64,000 nucleotides of DNA from Nyssa sinensis (lineage: Eukaryota > Streptophyta > Magnoliopsida > Cornales > Nyssaceae). Both the position numbers and the translations under genes were made by a program. This document shows, in pieces, positions 21,602 to 34,376 of the stretch. The first letter of the stretch is position 1. Every line of letters begins with the position of its first letter. Under the pieces are notes generated by a model, which saw nothing but the letters and a program-made list of their open reading frames with translations, was not told the origin of the DNA and did no database searches. The DNA lies in the NCBI GenBank assembly GCA_008638375.1, contig CM018052.1:4216501-4280500 (forward strand), in the 5' to 3' direction.

Positions 21602-21616
21602 TGAAGGAGGGGAGAG
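21602..21616 (+). other. Polypurine tract, element F
   Basis: TGAAGGAGGGGAGAG lies directly before the right LTR's TGTAATACCCC. Confidence 0.85.
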
Positions 21617-22281
21617 TGTAATACCCCGAAAATTCGACATGACCTAGACTACACCCCACCTAATAAAAGTAAGCTTTATAATAATAATGTTAAAAATATA
21701 TATGGAACTGGCTCAAAAATATAGTATTGTGATTTATTATCCTAAGATATGAAATTAATCTAGACCAACAAAAATGATATATGCTCGGGAACTTGACAAC
21801 TCGGCCAATTGAGTGCCAAAATGGACAATATGGGATCAATACAAAAAATTAATTATAGAAATAATATGAATATAATATAAGACATGAACGAGGACCCAAA
21901 ATCGATAAAATGAGTAATGATGATACCGAGGCCCGAAATTATGCCAAATTTGCCAGTATTTCATAAATTGATGTTTTATGGCATAAAATATCAAAATACG
22001 GAAATGAGTGCCGAAAAACACACTTATGGATAAGTGTGACAAGATATATAAATAAATAAATATATATATATATATATTAATACATGTATATACATGTATA
22101 CGTATGAGTGTACACAACTTGGGGATACGTATGACTTAATATATATATATATATATATATGTATAAGTGTACACTACACAATATGTAACCTATATAAGAG
22201 TGCAGCAAAAGATATATGTATATAATAAGTGTTCTTGAAGCTTCCATACAGAAGCAGTGAGAGGGGGATGCTGACCAACCA

Positions 22282-22288
<7 letters not shown>

Positions 22289-22324
<36 letters not shown>
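22289..22324 (+). repeat. (TA)n microsatellite
   Basis: About 17 TA dinucleotides; the equivalent run in the left LTR (17522-17548) is shorter. Confidence 0.9.
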
Positions 22325-22327
<3 letters not shown>

Positions 22328-22829
22328 GAAAAATAGGAAGCTTGAAGCTTCTAGAACACAACAAAGAGTCGGTGCTCTACCTAGAAAAGTAGCAGAAACT
22401 GCTGGAAGGGGTGTGGTGGTGCAGCAGATAGATATATGCATATATGTGTGTGTGGTGGCAGTTGCAGCAGAAGCTGTTGGAAAGAAGGAGAGAAATCTGA
22501 TGAACTGATAGGGGTTTGGGGGAAACGAGTTGGTTCGAGTTTGATCACTTTTGTGCCCTTTTCAGCATTAATAGTTGAGTCCGTGCAGAGAAGAAAAAGA
22601 TGATCTACATGCCATAGGTGATCCCCAACTCTCTTACTGACATAATCTATGATCGTCTGATTCTTTCTCTGTTTCTCCCTCTCTAGAGTCCAATCACAAA
22701 AAAGAAGAAAGAACATAGCTATAGCTAAAAGATCACTTGATCGATTCAAATTTTGAATTTCTAATTTGAGCTCTGTGATAGCCTTGGTAAATTGCAATGG
22801 ATTTCGGTTCAGGTTGATGAAGAGGTAAG

Positions 22830-23645
22830 ATGACTCAGATTTTGGTTCAACGAGGTTTTGTGGGCTCATTTTTAAACCTGAACTGGTCCTCTTCACTAAC
22901 TGGTTCTTCTTCTACTCTACCCTAACCTCAAGTTCAGGCTGCTTTAGTCGTTAAAGATGAGGAATTGGAAGAAGTCCAAGAACTGGTTGTTGTGGATGGT
23001 CTCTCGGAGTATTCTGGTAGTGGTGCTAAAAATAAGGAAAAAACTGATGATCTTTTACCTGAAAACCTTCTTAGTGATCAGAATGATGATGACATTGTTG
23101 AGAGTGCGAAACTAAGAAGGGTAACGATGTGGATTCAGGGGATTTAGCAAAACAAGTGGGTGGCTTCACTGGCTTACGAATTACAAAACGATTAAAAGAT
23201 GAGATTGAGGGATTGAGAGGTAGTGATTCTTCATAGATTGAAAGTGGGAGTTCATATCCTCCACCATCTCCTGCCCCACCTCCGAAACCTTTATCAGCAA
23301 ACTTAGATTCAAGGAAATTTATATATGGTAGTTCGCATGGTGTAAGGATTGAATCATCAAGAAGGCCCATAGTTTCAATTAGAACTTTACCAACTGGCTC
23401 TCGACCTTCTTATCCTAGGTTCCATTGTGAAGGTGAAGGTTACAATAGTGCTGATGAGCAGAACCCTTACTTTGGATCCTCCTATGATGATGTAAAGAGA
23501 GAACGCCAGTTGAGATTGATATGTGACGGGCAAAGGGCTTAGAAGTCAAACGAATGCTAGAGGATGAGAACTGCCTCTTTCGAGCTATGGTAGATCAAGT
23601 CTATGGGGACTCCGAATTGTATGATTTGGTTAGGCAGATGTTTTT
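22830..23645 (+). pseudogene. Captured OTU-type deubiquitinase fragment (F 3' LTR)
   Basis: It corresponds to the fragment at 18056-18875. The ATG at 22830 reads MTQILVQRG, the acidic stretch reads EELEEVQELVVVDGLSEYSG, and the catalytic start reads DENCLFRAMVDQVYGDSE, so the Gly of DGNC has changed to Glu. Stops differ from the left copy, showing independent decay since insertion. Confidence 0.8.
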
Positions 23646-23659
23646 GAGTAAATTCACGA

Positions 23660-23890
23660 TTCTCCCTTTGGGATTTATGGGTCGATACCATTTATGGTTG
23701 CACATGGTAAAGCTCAGGGAACTTCTGGGTTTTTTTTGGTTGAATGTTGCTGAAATGCAGATTGATGTGCTTGGGTTTGGTTGGAATACTAAATCATCCA
23801 TTTCTCTCCCTTTAGATCAGAATAGGATTGATACTCTATGGATGAGTGAAGCTGGTGTTGTTAATGCATTTTTTTTTTTTGTGGTTCCTA
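23660..23890 (+). pseudogene. Captured glucosidase II alpha (GH31) fragment (F 3' LTR)
   Basis: It matches 18897-19113, with readings such as FFWLNVAEMQIDVLGFGW and IDTLWMSEAGVVNAFFFF. Here the codon that is a stop in the left copy still encodes glutamine (AEMQIDV), so that stop arose after insertion or in one lineage. Confidence 0.73.
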
Positions 23891-24188
23891 GGCAAAAGGG
23901 AGCACGAAGTAGCAGCCTTAAGGAAAGGATAAATAGGAGTCCAGTTAGGGAAGACAGTGCTGAGAGATGGGCAAAGATTGAGCAATATCAAACAGGACGG
24001 AGAAGGTTTCCCAATCTCTCTTAAGATATATTGGTGATCCCTTTAGCAAGTCCGAAGCAAGGCTCGAAATGATTTTGTCAAAAGGATGATTGAGGAAGAA
24101 AATATGGCAAGCGAGAGTTGTGCACTTGAATTGCTGCTTGAGGATGTGCAAAGATATGCCTAAGGATGTATCTGGAGATCGTCTGTAA
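23891..24188 (+). pseudogene. Captured coding-like fragment of unknown origin (F 3' LTR)
   Basis: It is the counterpart of 19114-19401 (NRSPVREDSAERWAKIEQ). The source gene is not recognised. Confidence 0.45.
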
Positions 24189-24469
24189 ATAGAGATACGC
24201 ATAAAAGTTTATGTATACATTTTGGTGAGTAACTCGGACTCCTGACTTGGTGTATATTTTCTGTACTATCTAGATTCATGTATTGTACTGTTTTATATAC
24301 TGAACTGTTTTATACATTGTACTGTTTCAATGCATATGCTTTCATGCATACTCTTTGTACTGCATTACATGTGGCATGATTCTATTCTATCCTGCCTTTT
24401 GATATATCATGTTCTGATTCTGTTGGGGTCTGTTCTGTTCTGACCTGCCTTTGATATGTCCTGATCTGT

Positions 24470-24870
24470 TCTATTTGGGAGTGAGTATAAGTCCTACCCT
24501 ATTGAGGGACCAGGCAGCTACTCCTGATCTGTTCTAGTAGGGAGTGAGTATAAGTCGTACCCTATCAAGGGACCAGGCAGCTACTCCTGATCTATTCTGC
24601 TAGGGAGTGAGTATAAGTACTACCCTATTGAGGGACCAGGCAGCTTCTCCTGATCTGTTCTGTTAGGGAGTGAGTATAAGTCCTACCCCATCGAGGGACC
24701 AGGTAGCTGCTCTTGATCTGTTATGTTAGGGAGTGAGTATAAGTCCTACCCCGCCAAGGCACCAGGAAACTGCTCCTGATCTATTCAGTTTTGATCCGTT
24801 CTGTTCTAATCTGTTCTGGAGTGAGTATAAGTCCTACCCTGTCGAGGGACTAGGCAGCTACTCCTGATCT
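24470..24870 (+). repeat. 63-bp tandem array in F 3' LTR
   Basis: About six units, as at 19684-20027, with a slightly higher copy number. Confidence 0.9.
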
Positions 24871-24951
24871 ACTCAGTTTTGATCTGTTCTGTTCTGATCT
24901 GTTCTGTCCTGATCTATTCTATTCTGATCTGTTCTGTTCTATCTGTTCTTG

Positions 24952-27713
24952 TGAAGATCTAAAAAATAAGGATAAATTTTTCGTTTTTGCCAGTAGGGGC
25001 ACTATTCATGCACTGTTTGTCGGTAAGGTGTTATTCATGCATCATTTAGGCATAAGTCATGTTTAAGAGCATAATTTGAGTATCTATAGAAAAGAAACAT
25101 GCTTAGAATGTTAAAATACACCTCCTATGAAAATTTGAGCCTAATCAGAGACAATTTCAAAAATTGGACCAAAAGGGCATCTTGGGTGGCCTGGGTGGAC
25201 CCGGCCGCACCCGACCACAGGCGAAAATAATTTTTTTTGAAAAATATCATTTAAAATAATTTAAAGAACTTTGGTTAAAGAAAAATGTCGAATTGAGGCA
25301 TTTCGGGACGAGTTGTAGTGTAACGGGGTGCCGAATTCGTTAAGGGCAAAAGGTTGTCTTTTTGCCCCTTTACTATAAATACAGCCCCTTAGAGATAAAA
25401 ATTCATTATTTGGTCTGAGAATACAGTAGCAGCTCGTGCATGGGAGAAAAATGAAGAAAAACTTAGAGTTTTCCAAGTTTCAAGCCACCAAAACACATCT
25501 CTAGGCTAGGATTCTCACAAGGCTTCCTTCTAGGAAGTTGTTCCCCATATCAAGGGCTACATTCTCACCTATTGGTTCGACTAAAAATTGAACTCAACTC
25601 CCTAGGGTTGAGAAAGACCCTTTTAGGTATGATATCTTGCCAAGTAAAGAATATGGTTGAGTTTACGAGTGTTTTATATGTTGATTGAGTGATCTATATG
25701 TTTAGTTGTTGTTAGAAAGTCACTTACGATGTAGTTGCTTTGAAAAACCTAGAGTTGGTAATTTGTATACTTGTGTGTTCTTTGAGTTCTTTAAGAATTT
25801 GTTAAAATGATGAACATGTAACTTGAATATATGTTTGATTCATTACTTTGTGACTTATGTTCATGTGAATAGATCTTTTGTTTTGGAAGATATGGTTGTT
25901 TAATGCATTGATGCTTGGTGTAATTATGTGTTCTTTGAGAATTGGTAATATAGTGAATATATAACATTAGCATGTGTTAAAATTGATTGTATATAGCATA
26001 TGTTCACGTAGAAGAAGTTGTGTGGTTTGAAAGTTAGAATTTACTTTATGGATGATGCATGATTTAAGGTGTATCTCATGTATTTGATAAAATGCCTCAT
26101 TGAACTTGCATAGAAAAATCAAGGCATATTGGCATATGGTGATTCTTTGAAAACATGGTGTGGGTTCAGCACTTTGGTGCTATGCATTATGAGGGTGTAG
26201 ATCTTGTGGTGAAAAATTTAAAATCTGGCCAATTTCAGTACTCACGGGCTGATGGGAGGACCGTGAAGCGAGACATACTACAATGCTCACAGGCTAACGG
26301 GGAAGGACCATGAAACGAGACGTGGGTGTGACATAGAGTTGCATATGTGGGTCACGCATATTGCCATTGCATTGTATTGATGAATTGAAAGGCATATAGT
26401 TTATATATGTACACTTGCACATGCCACACCTTAACCTTGTTCCTTGCATTAGCATTATGTCATACCAACGGTTGTGCTGACCCCTCGTGGGATATCTTAT
26501 TACAGATGAGGCTCCCGGTACTTGAGACTTGAAATCTTGAAGGAAGGAGGGAAAGGAAATTTGAAGGATATTTGGCCCTTGGAGCATATTTTTGTATGTA
26601 TGGGCATAAGCCTAAAAGTCTTGTGTTTTAATTTGAAAGAACGGTGAACTATAGGCCTTGGGTCATTTTGAAATGTAAGGGTTTAAACCCAAATGACATG
26701 TAGGATATATTTGTTTAATGAGCATCATATGTATATGTTCAGAACATTAGATGTACGTTTAATTTTAATAAACTTGTGGCCATCAAGTGAGGATGGAATG
26801 TGCAATGCTTGTATACATGAATGGTTGTAAAATATTAGGTAGATAATGCTTAGAAAATAAAAGAGATTACGTCAAAATTTTGTGAAATTAAAAGAGAAAT
26901 TAGGTGTGCAAAACACCACACAAATAGGTGAGAAAAGTGCCAAAAAGGGGGGGATTGGTTAAAAGCCTTAAGGAAATGGGCCAAAAATGGGAAAAAAGTA
27001 GCCTTTAAAACTTAGGAAATTTTTTTTACGAAATAGAGAAAATTAGTGCAGCAGAGAGTGAAATTCAGTTGCAGTAAATAAATTGTTGCTACAGTGATTT
27101 TGCAGAACAACCCCTTAGCCCCAGCCGTAGCCCCGCGCGCCCACGATCTCTTCTGCCATGCCTACTGCTTGCCACGCGCATGCGCACCTAGCCCCCTGTG
27201 CGCCCAGCGCTTGACACCCCTTCTGACATCCACCTTTGGCCACCCTTTTTAACTATGTTTGACCACCTTTTTTAGCCCTGTTTGGGCACCCTTTTGGGTC
27301 ATGTTTGGGCACCCTATTGGGCCATGTTTGGTCACTTTTTTGGGCTATGTTTGGCCACTTCCTTAGACCAATTTTGGTAAACCCTTTTTGACCTATTCTT
27401 GGCCCATGTCTTAGGGCATTTGGGGCCCATTTGGGGCATTATTCCAAGACAATTTTAGAGATGTTTTGGGGCTATTTTGGAGGCCATTTTTAGACATGAC
27501 TTAGACCAATCTTGAATATTATTTGGGGAAAATATTTGATTGATATTAGAAGACCATTTTGGTTAAGTCAAATAGCAATTTTTCATTTCTAATTTTGGGG
27601 AAACAAGAGGAAATACATGCATAATCAACTGAATCCACCTTAATGGCCTTTCATTTACTTTTCTTATTTCATTTCACTCGCTCCCCTGGTTTGTGAAAAT
27701 TCAGGGCGTGATA
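24952..27713 (+). mobile_element. Tekay/Del-type LTR B
   Basis: It begins TGAAGATCTAAAAAATAAGG and ends CAGGGCGTGATA (2762 bp). A TATA box (TATAAATA) lies at 25374-25381. It matches LTR C (52026-54897) and, reversed, the LTR of D, whose coding part identifies the lineage. It is inserted in F's right LTR. Confidence 0.88.
25374..25381 (+). promoter_or_regulatory. TATA box of LTR B
   Basis: ACTATAAATACAG is kept in LTR C (52463-52470) and in D (47585-47578, reverse strand), about 420 bases into each LTR. Confidence 0.7.
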
Positions 27714-28923
27714 ATGTGGTATTAGAGCAGAGGTTCGAATACTTAGAGACCGTGGGGTGTTGTTGAACACAATGGGACCACATGATTTGAAATTTTGGTG
27801 AGTATTGTGTAATGTGTAAGGACTTGTTATGTGTATGTTATGATATATATTATACTTGTTGCTTGTGAAGTGTAAATTATTGACAACTACATGCTAAATA
27901 TTCTTTTAATACTTATGTCTAATGTGATCCATGAAGGGTTATTACCTACCTATAAAAGTGAGAAATAATGAAAGAATTATAGAATTTTAAATGAACAAAT
28001 GCCCATAAGGTAGTAAACCGTAAATTAAAAGACACATAAGACCTTAGAATGCTAAAATAAAAATTGAGACTTGCGGAGATCCTTGTGTATGAACTGGATA
28101 GTGGATATTGAGAGTATTTGTACATAAAATTTTAGGGACACTCTTGTGTTAAATTCTCTTGTGGAGAGATGTATTGTTTTTGGATAGCATTCACTTAGGG
28201 TTGAGATAGAGTAGGTCGAGGGAGAACTTTAGTTCTCAAACCTCTATCAACCTTGGTAGCCCCAATTGACGTAAGATCTAGGATCTAATGTCTTGGAATA
28301 GTGGATAGGGTTTAGACCTTAGGTTAGTTGGACTAGTTGAACACTAGCATAACTGGGGCATGTGTATATTGTATTGCTTCAATGAATTTTTTTTTTGGTG
28401 AAAGACTACGTTTGAATTGAGTGAGAACTTGTTATTTGTTTATTGTAAACAATGGGGGAGGTGGTAGACGTGATTTTTATGAGTTATGAGTAGACAAGTA
28501 GGTTTATGGGATGTGTTAGGTTATCAGGTGATGATTGATGATTTCTTGTCTAAGGAGAAATGTATAAACATGAACAATTTGAAAATGTTGATATGGATTA
28601 ATCTTGGTTGTGATGTAATTGAGTTTCGATTTCGTGCTTAGGATGAATATTGATAAATTCAAGTGGTGTGAATCTGAAAGTTAGGGTCGTACTGATTCCT
28701 TTATTGAATTGGAATATGTTATTTTGTGGTGGCCTGTAGAGGTAACCTAGTGATGGATACTATTGACTTACCTAGTCTTATAAGATGATTGATACTAGTT
28801 GTGATAAGAAAAATGGATTGATTAAATGAACTTGTGAATATAAGCCTTGTGAAAATAATGAGTTACATAAAATGGGCCAAATTGAGGTGTGAATTATGAA
28901 CCTATTTACTGAATAGCATCTAT
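27714..28923 (+). other. Leader of Tekay-type element B, truncated
   Basis: The primer site TGGTATTAGAGC is at 27717-27728. The following sequence matches the leader of C and, reversed, D, but no gag follows: at about 28924 the sequence switches to a piece of LTR A. Confidence 0.8.
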
Positions 28924-29191
28924 TCTGTACACTTGTACGTAGGGCCAAGAGGGACCAAATGTTGTTGTGCTTGGCAGCCCGATAACATAGCCGTAAAAAT
29001 CTATAGTTATATTATGTTTCCTTGAACCCGTTATGATCCACATTCTCTTCCATGGAGAATAGCATGACCTTGATGTTTTTTTAGTGCCAAATTTGTGCTT
29101 AGTCACGAACTCCATCTGGATGCTTAGTATGACCTGAGTAAGGGGTCACATCCCGAGTACGGGGACCAATTTTCCATCGTGGCTATGTCGA
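28924..29191 (+). mobile_element. LTR A fragment, left part
   Basis: It matches 15996-16263 of LTR A closely. The match resumes at 46005, beyond the insertion of X and Y. Confidence 0.85.
29187..29191 (+). repeat. Target duplication of solo LTR X
   Basis: GTCGA here is repeated at 46000-46004 directly after X's last base; the uninterrupted site in LTR A (near 16260-16265) has GTCGA once. Confidence 0.88.
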
Positions 29192-29929
29192 TGTCGCATC
29201 CCGACACCCCACCTTATGCAGATGCCGAGGATGTAATGCCAGTTGACCAGCTTGCCGGTTTTTCCCACTGATAATGCGACCAACCAAAGGCGACTTCTAA
29301 ACTTTACAATGAATTGCATTCCAAATGTAGGGTCAGAGCAGCGAAATTTAAAACTTTTTCACCTCGGGAATGCAACTCATATAAATACTACTCATCTATG
29401 TACCACAGAGCTATATATCACAGTGCACGTCTATAATCAGTCACCAAATATCTCTAGAGTACCAATTTATATGAGCCATGTCCCAATGCATCTATTCTAT
29501 ATCAATGAATTCAGTAACATAGTACCACAAACCTGAATAGCATGGTTCAACCCACAATAATCCAAGACTCCATAATTCATTGCCATCAAATTTTGGCTTG
29601 GGATGTCTCCGGGCTATTAGTTTCATTTCTTTGTGCCTTCTAATCCACCAGAGATAAATCCTAAAAAATGTTAAAATAATAGAGTGAGCTTTAACAAGCC
29701 CAGTGAGTAACAGAGGTTCCCTGCCATGGGTTTCAAAACCAGTTCTTGCTTATAAATCACATGGATAGTTTGGTCACTTCAGAAATAACAGTTTTATAAA
29801 TCCACTTTAAATGCAATTTAAGTAGAATAAAACAGAACCGAATTAAATAGAACAAACAGATCAGAACAAAATAGATCAGAATAGAATAGGATGCCAATAT
29901 ATCAATCAGAAACATAGGCAAATCATCAA

Positions 29930-30295
29930 GTGTGTTCGAGCCTTTCCCAGCTACCCATGAGCGGACACTTGAGGGGCCCCTACCCTCTGGGTTTTGCTCG
30001 CAACACAGATCAGAACGGAACATGACAGAATTGAGCGAAATAGAACAGAATAGAATATGATGCCAATTAGGCACATAATTAAATATATTCGAGCTTCCCC
30101 AACTGCCCATGAGCGGACACTTGAGGGGCCCCTACCCTCTGGGTTTTGCTCTCAACACAAATCAGAATGAAATAGGACAGAATTGAGTGAAACAGAACAT
30201 AATGCCAATTAGGCACATAATTAAGTATATTTGAGCTTCCCCAGCTGCCCATGAGCGGACACTCGTAGGGCCTCTACCCTCTGGGTATCGCTTTG
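29930..30295 (-). repeat. About 150-bp tandem repeat in X
   Basis: Three units carry CCCATGAGCGGACACTTGAG and CCTACCCTCTGGGT with spacers rich in 'cagaa'. It occupies the same relative place as the arrays in F and Y. Confidence 0.8.
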
Positions 30296-32267
30296 GCCTG
30301 CTTATGCCATGCCACACAAAACTGGATTGGGCCCAAGAGTCATAACATAACAGAACGGAACAGAATTAGAACAAAATAGAAGAGTAGAACATAACGGAAT
30401 CATGCCAAGTGCAATGCAGTTTAAAGCATATGCATTTAAGTATATGCATTTAAATAGTACAATATATGAAAATATTATGCCAGTTAAAATGCCACCAAGT
30501 CAAAAGTTCCAAGTTACTCACAAACTTTTATGCTTATCTCCAGTCACAAATGTTCTCCAGATACCGTCTTAGGCACATCCTTGTATATCCTGAATATTCA
30601 TCATCAATCACAAAAATATAAGAATTCATCCATTCATGAATTATTCATCATCTTAGACGTTTATTAGATCACCTGATTAAGTCCATTGGTCTATTACCCA
30701 TTTTATTGGGTTTCAACTTAGGCTATTGAATTCCTTGATTAAGCTCAGTAGCTTCTAGAATTACAGTCTTAGTCATCTTGACTTCATTCGTTATCAATTA
30801 ATCACTTATTTAACCTTAGGAGAAAAATGGTAATTTTTCATTCTTGCCCTGGGTCCTATCATGGTCCTCAGAATATCCCATATATCTTATATATAATTTT
30901 TTTAAGTCTTTTGGACTTTATTTGGTATTTGTTTTAGATCATCGGGGCACATCGTTTCTCATTTTACATGTTGACTGTTTTGGAGTCTTATTTAGCCCCT
31001 CAATTTCCATAATTATGTTTATGACAATTTATTAGATCAGATTGGCCTTTATTCGACCTCTACTTTGCACTTACCATGCTTAAGGGTATTTTGGTCATTT
31101 TACATTTCATGACATTCTGACCCCGAATCGTTATTTAGTCATTCCTAGAAGTTCACAATTATTTAAACGTCCATTGGTATCAATTTCGTCCAATTTAGAC
31201 TTCATTTGGGCTTCATATAGCACCAGGGGCATTTTGATAATTTTACATGTTGTATAGCTAAATTTTTTGGGATCTCGGTTCATAAAATGGACCTCATTAT
31301 TAGGTCCAAAATGTCCGACATAGTTAAATTGGACTATCTTTTACGTTTAATTAGCGCTAGGTATCGTTAGGGGCAATACAATCATTTATAATTTACGTGT
31401 ATATTTTTTGGGACCTAATTTCACAAATTGGACTCCACCGTTGAGTCTGGAATGCCTGAAATAGTAAAAATACACTATTCATTTATTTTATTTCGGTTTC
31501 GTTTGATTTATTTAGTGTCCAAAGGTAAAATAGTCATTTTACCCAATTAATAAAATAATTAAATTATTTTATCATTTTATTATTTTTTAGGGGTATATTT
31601 GCATAAAAATACCAAGGATTGGGCCAAAATACAATTCTATAAGACTGTTAGGGTCAAACTATAAATAAATAAAGTTTTGGTTTAATTCTTTTCATTTAAC
31701 CAGTGGACTAAAGGGTTTAACAACCTAAACCCTAGACCGGCCTAAGATCATGGTGAACCAACAAGTTCAGGTTTTTCCAGGAAACTAGAATAAAATGTTC
31801 CTGATATCCTTCTTATACACGGTTGGATTAACCCTTAAGCCTGATTTCTAATTTCTAATTTCTAACTCCTGTATCCAAACAGTCCAAAAATTAATTTAAA
31901 ATTGGTTTCAAAATGACACAACTTAATGAATCCAAAGTCGCGTTCAGTCGGGTCCTGCTCAACCCGACCCAGGTCCAGCCCAACAGAGTCATCTCCTTCA
32001 CCCAACATTTCGGCATTGTTCCTACATTATCTCCAGCGACGGCAAGGAGATTCTGGTGTCTTTTTGGGTTTGGTCCAACAGGTTTCAAAGGAAAATTTCA
32101 TAGGGTTTCCATATCTACTTTTGGATTTTCAGTTGGACTGCATCTTGGCCGTCGAACGGCCAGTTACAGTGGCTGCTGCCCAATTTCTAGCGATATCCTA
32201 GTTTCAACTTCGTGCGTTTTGGAGTCGTTTTGACTCTTGTTTTTGGCCACTATAACCTTCTAGGACC

Positions 32268-32272
32268 TTTAG
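32268..32272 (+). repeat. Target duplication of element Y
   Basis: TTTAG directly precedes Y and is repeated directly after it at 44688-44692. Confidence 0.93.
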
Positions 32273-33514
32273 TGTCACATCCCGAACCCCACCCTACGCG
32301 GATGTCGAGGACGTGATGCCAGTCAGCCGCCACGCGACCAACCGAAGGCAATTTCTGAACTTTCCAGTGAATTGCACTCCGACTGTAGGGTCAGATGCAG
32401 CGGAATTTAAAACTTTTTTTTGTCAAGGGAATGCAACTCATGTATTCACTGTTAGGTTATGTACCACAGAGCCAGTCTAAAATCCAACAGCTAACAATTC
32501 TAACCTCAGAGCATATCTATAATCCGACATATAACAACAGAGCAGAACTATAATCTCTAGAGTACCGTTTAAATCCATGAGCCATGTCTATATCTAGTAC
32601 ATATTAGTCAAGTCAGTCGTATTACATCACTCACCTGATTAAACAGATTCAATCCTCAGTAATCTAGTCTCCACAGATCAGTGCCATCAGATCCAACAGA
32701 TATCATTCCTGAAAAATGTTAGGGAATGGGGTGAGCTTCGAAAAGCCCAATGAGTAACACAGGTTCCTTGTCAAGGGTTTCAAAACCATTTATTGTTTAC
32801 AAAGCACAAGGGTAGTTCAGTTGTTTCTGAAATAGCAGTTTTATAAATCTACTTTAAATGCGGTTTCAGTAAAATAAAACAGGACTGAACTAAACGGAAC
32901 AACAAATCAGAACAGACAGAACAATGCATGATGCCAATATATCAACGAGAGTATAGGCAATCAATTCAAATATTAGAACAGATCAGTACTGGGCGGAACA
33001 TAACAGGGCATAACAATAATATATCAGTTAGGCACGTAATCAAGCCTACTTATGCCAGACCGTTCATAATCAGAATGGTACCGAGAGTCAGACACATCAT
33101 AGCAGAACAAAATCAGATAGACCATAAAACGGAACAAGACAGACCGAACAAAATAATAGTAGGACGGGACAAAATCATGCCGCGTACAATACAGTATAAA
33201 AGTTTGCATTTAAAAACATGAATTCAGACAGTATAACTTTTTTACAACCGTACAGTGCATCAAAATACAATATCTATGCAGTAACTTATAAACCAAGTCA
33301 AGAATTCGGACAGATCATAACGGAACTGGACCATATATCAATCAAGACAGACAGATCATTAACGGACGGTACATAACGGGATCAGACGGAACAAAACACC
33401 AGTTCAAGTCACAGGCATAATCAAGGACAGAGGCATAACAGGACGGATCATAACAGAACAAAGCAGGGAAATACATCAATCAGAACAAGACATAACGAAA
33501 CTGAACATGGCGGA

Positions 33515-34376
33515 TCAAAATGGTACAATATCAATCAGGTCAAGTCATATCGGAGTTAAACATGACGGAACAAAACGAAACAATATCAATCAGGACAAGT
33601 CATATCGGAACTGAACGTGACGGAACAAAATGGTACGATATCAATCAGGACAAATCATATCGGAACTAAACATGACGGAACAAAATGGTACGATATCAAT
33701 CAGGACAAGTCATATCGGAACTGAACAAGACGGAATAAAATGGTACGATATCAATCAGGACAAATCATATCGGAACTGATCATGACGGAACAAAATGGTA
33801 CGGTATCAATCAGGACAAGTCATATCGGAACTGAACGTGACGGAACAAAATGGTACGATATCAATCAGGAAAAGTCATATCGGAACTGAACATATCGGAA
33901 CAAAACGGAATAATACATCTATCAGAACAAGACATATCGGAATTGAACAGGACGGAACAAAACGGAACAATACATCAATCAGATCAAGACATATCGAAAC
34001 TGAACATATCGGAACAAAACGGAACAATACATCTATCAGAACAAGACATATCGGAATTGAACAGGACGGAACAAAACAAAACAATACATCAATCAGATCA
34101 AGACATATCGAAACTGAACATATCGGAACAAAACAGAATAATACATCTATCAGAACAAGACATATCGGAATTGAACAGGACGGAACAAAACGAAACAATA
34201 CATCAATCAGATCAAGACATATCGAAACTGAACATATCGGAACAAAACGGAATAATACATCTATCAGAACAAGACATATCGGAATTGAACAGGATGGAAC
34301 AAAACGAAACAATACATCAATCAGATCAAGACATATCGAAACTGAACATATCGGAACAAAACAGAATAATACATTA
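33515..34376 (-). repeat. Tandem array in Y 3' LTR (55-bp units, then 114-bp dimers)
   Basis: A block of 55-bp units (containing ATGGTACGATATCAATCAGG) is followed by about four 114-bp dimers (containing ATACATCTATCAGAACAAGA). Because 114 is divisible by three, long frames appear on both strands. They are repeat artefacts. Confidence 0.92.

Larger units (their letters stand above)
20739..21616 (+). other. Interior of element F, non-coding
   Basis: The 878 bases have no coding frame of note. The first 400 bases resemble the interior of Y read on the reverse strand: both contain AGAGTACCTGAGCCAT and GTCTTCATAATAGA at similar spacing. A leader, dimerisation or packaging role is possible. Confidence 0.75.
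16766..24951 (+). mobile_element. Element F: non-coding LTR element with about 4-kb LTRs carrying host gene pieces
   Basis: Two LTRs (16766-20738 and 21617-24951) flank an 878-bp interior that encodes nothing evident. Primer site and purine tract are in place. The right LTR stops at 24951 where LTR B enters. With a full right LTR, LTRs would be about 90% of the element. Both LTRs hold the same captured fragments of at least two host genes. The left flank gacag is the probable target duplication, its partner being lost or outside. Confidence 0.88.
21617..24951 (+). mobile_element. 3' LTR of element F (right end cut by LTR B)
   Basis: It starts TGTAATACCCCGAAAATTCG and follows the 5' LTR through TATA box, captured gene pieces and the 63-bp array, then stops where a Tekay-type LTR begins. 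About 640 bases of its right end are missing. Confidence 0.88.
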
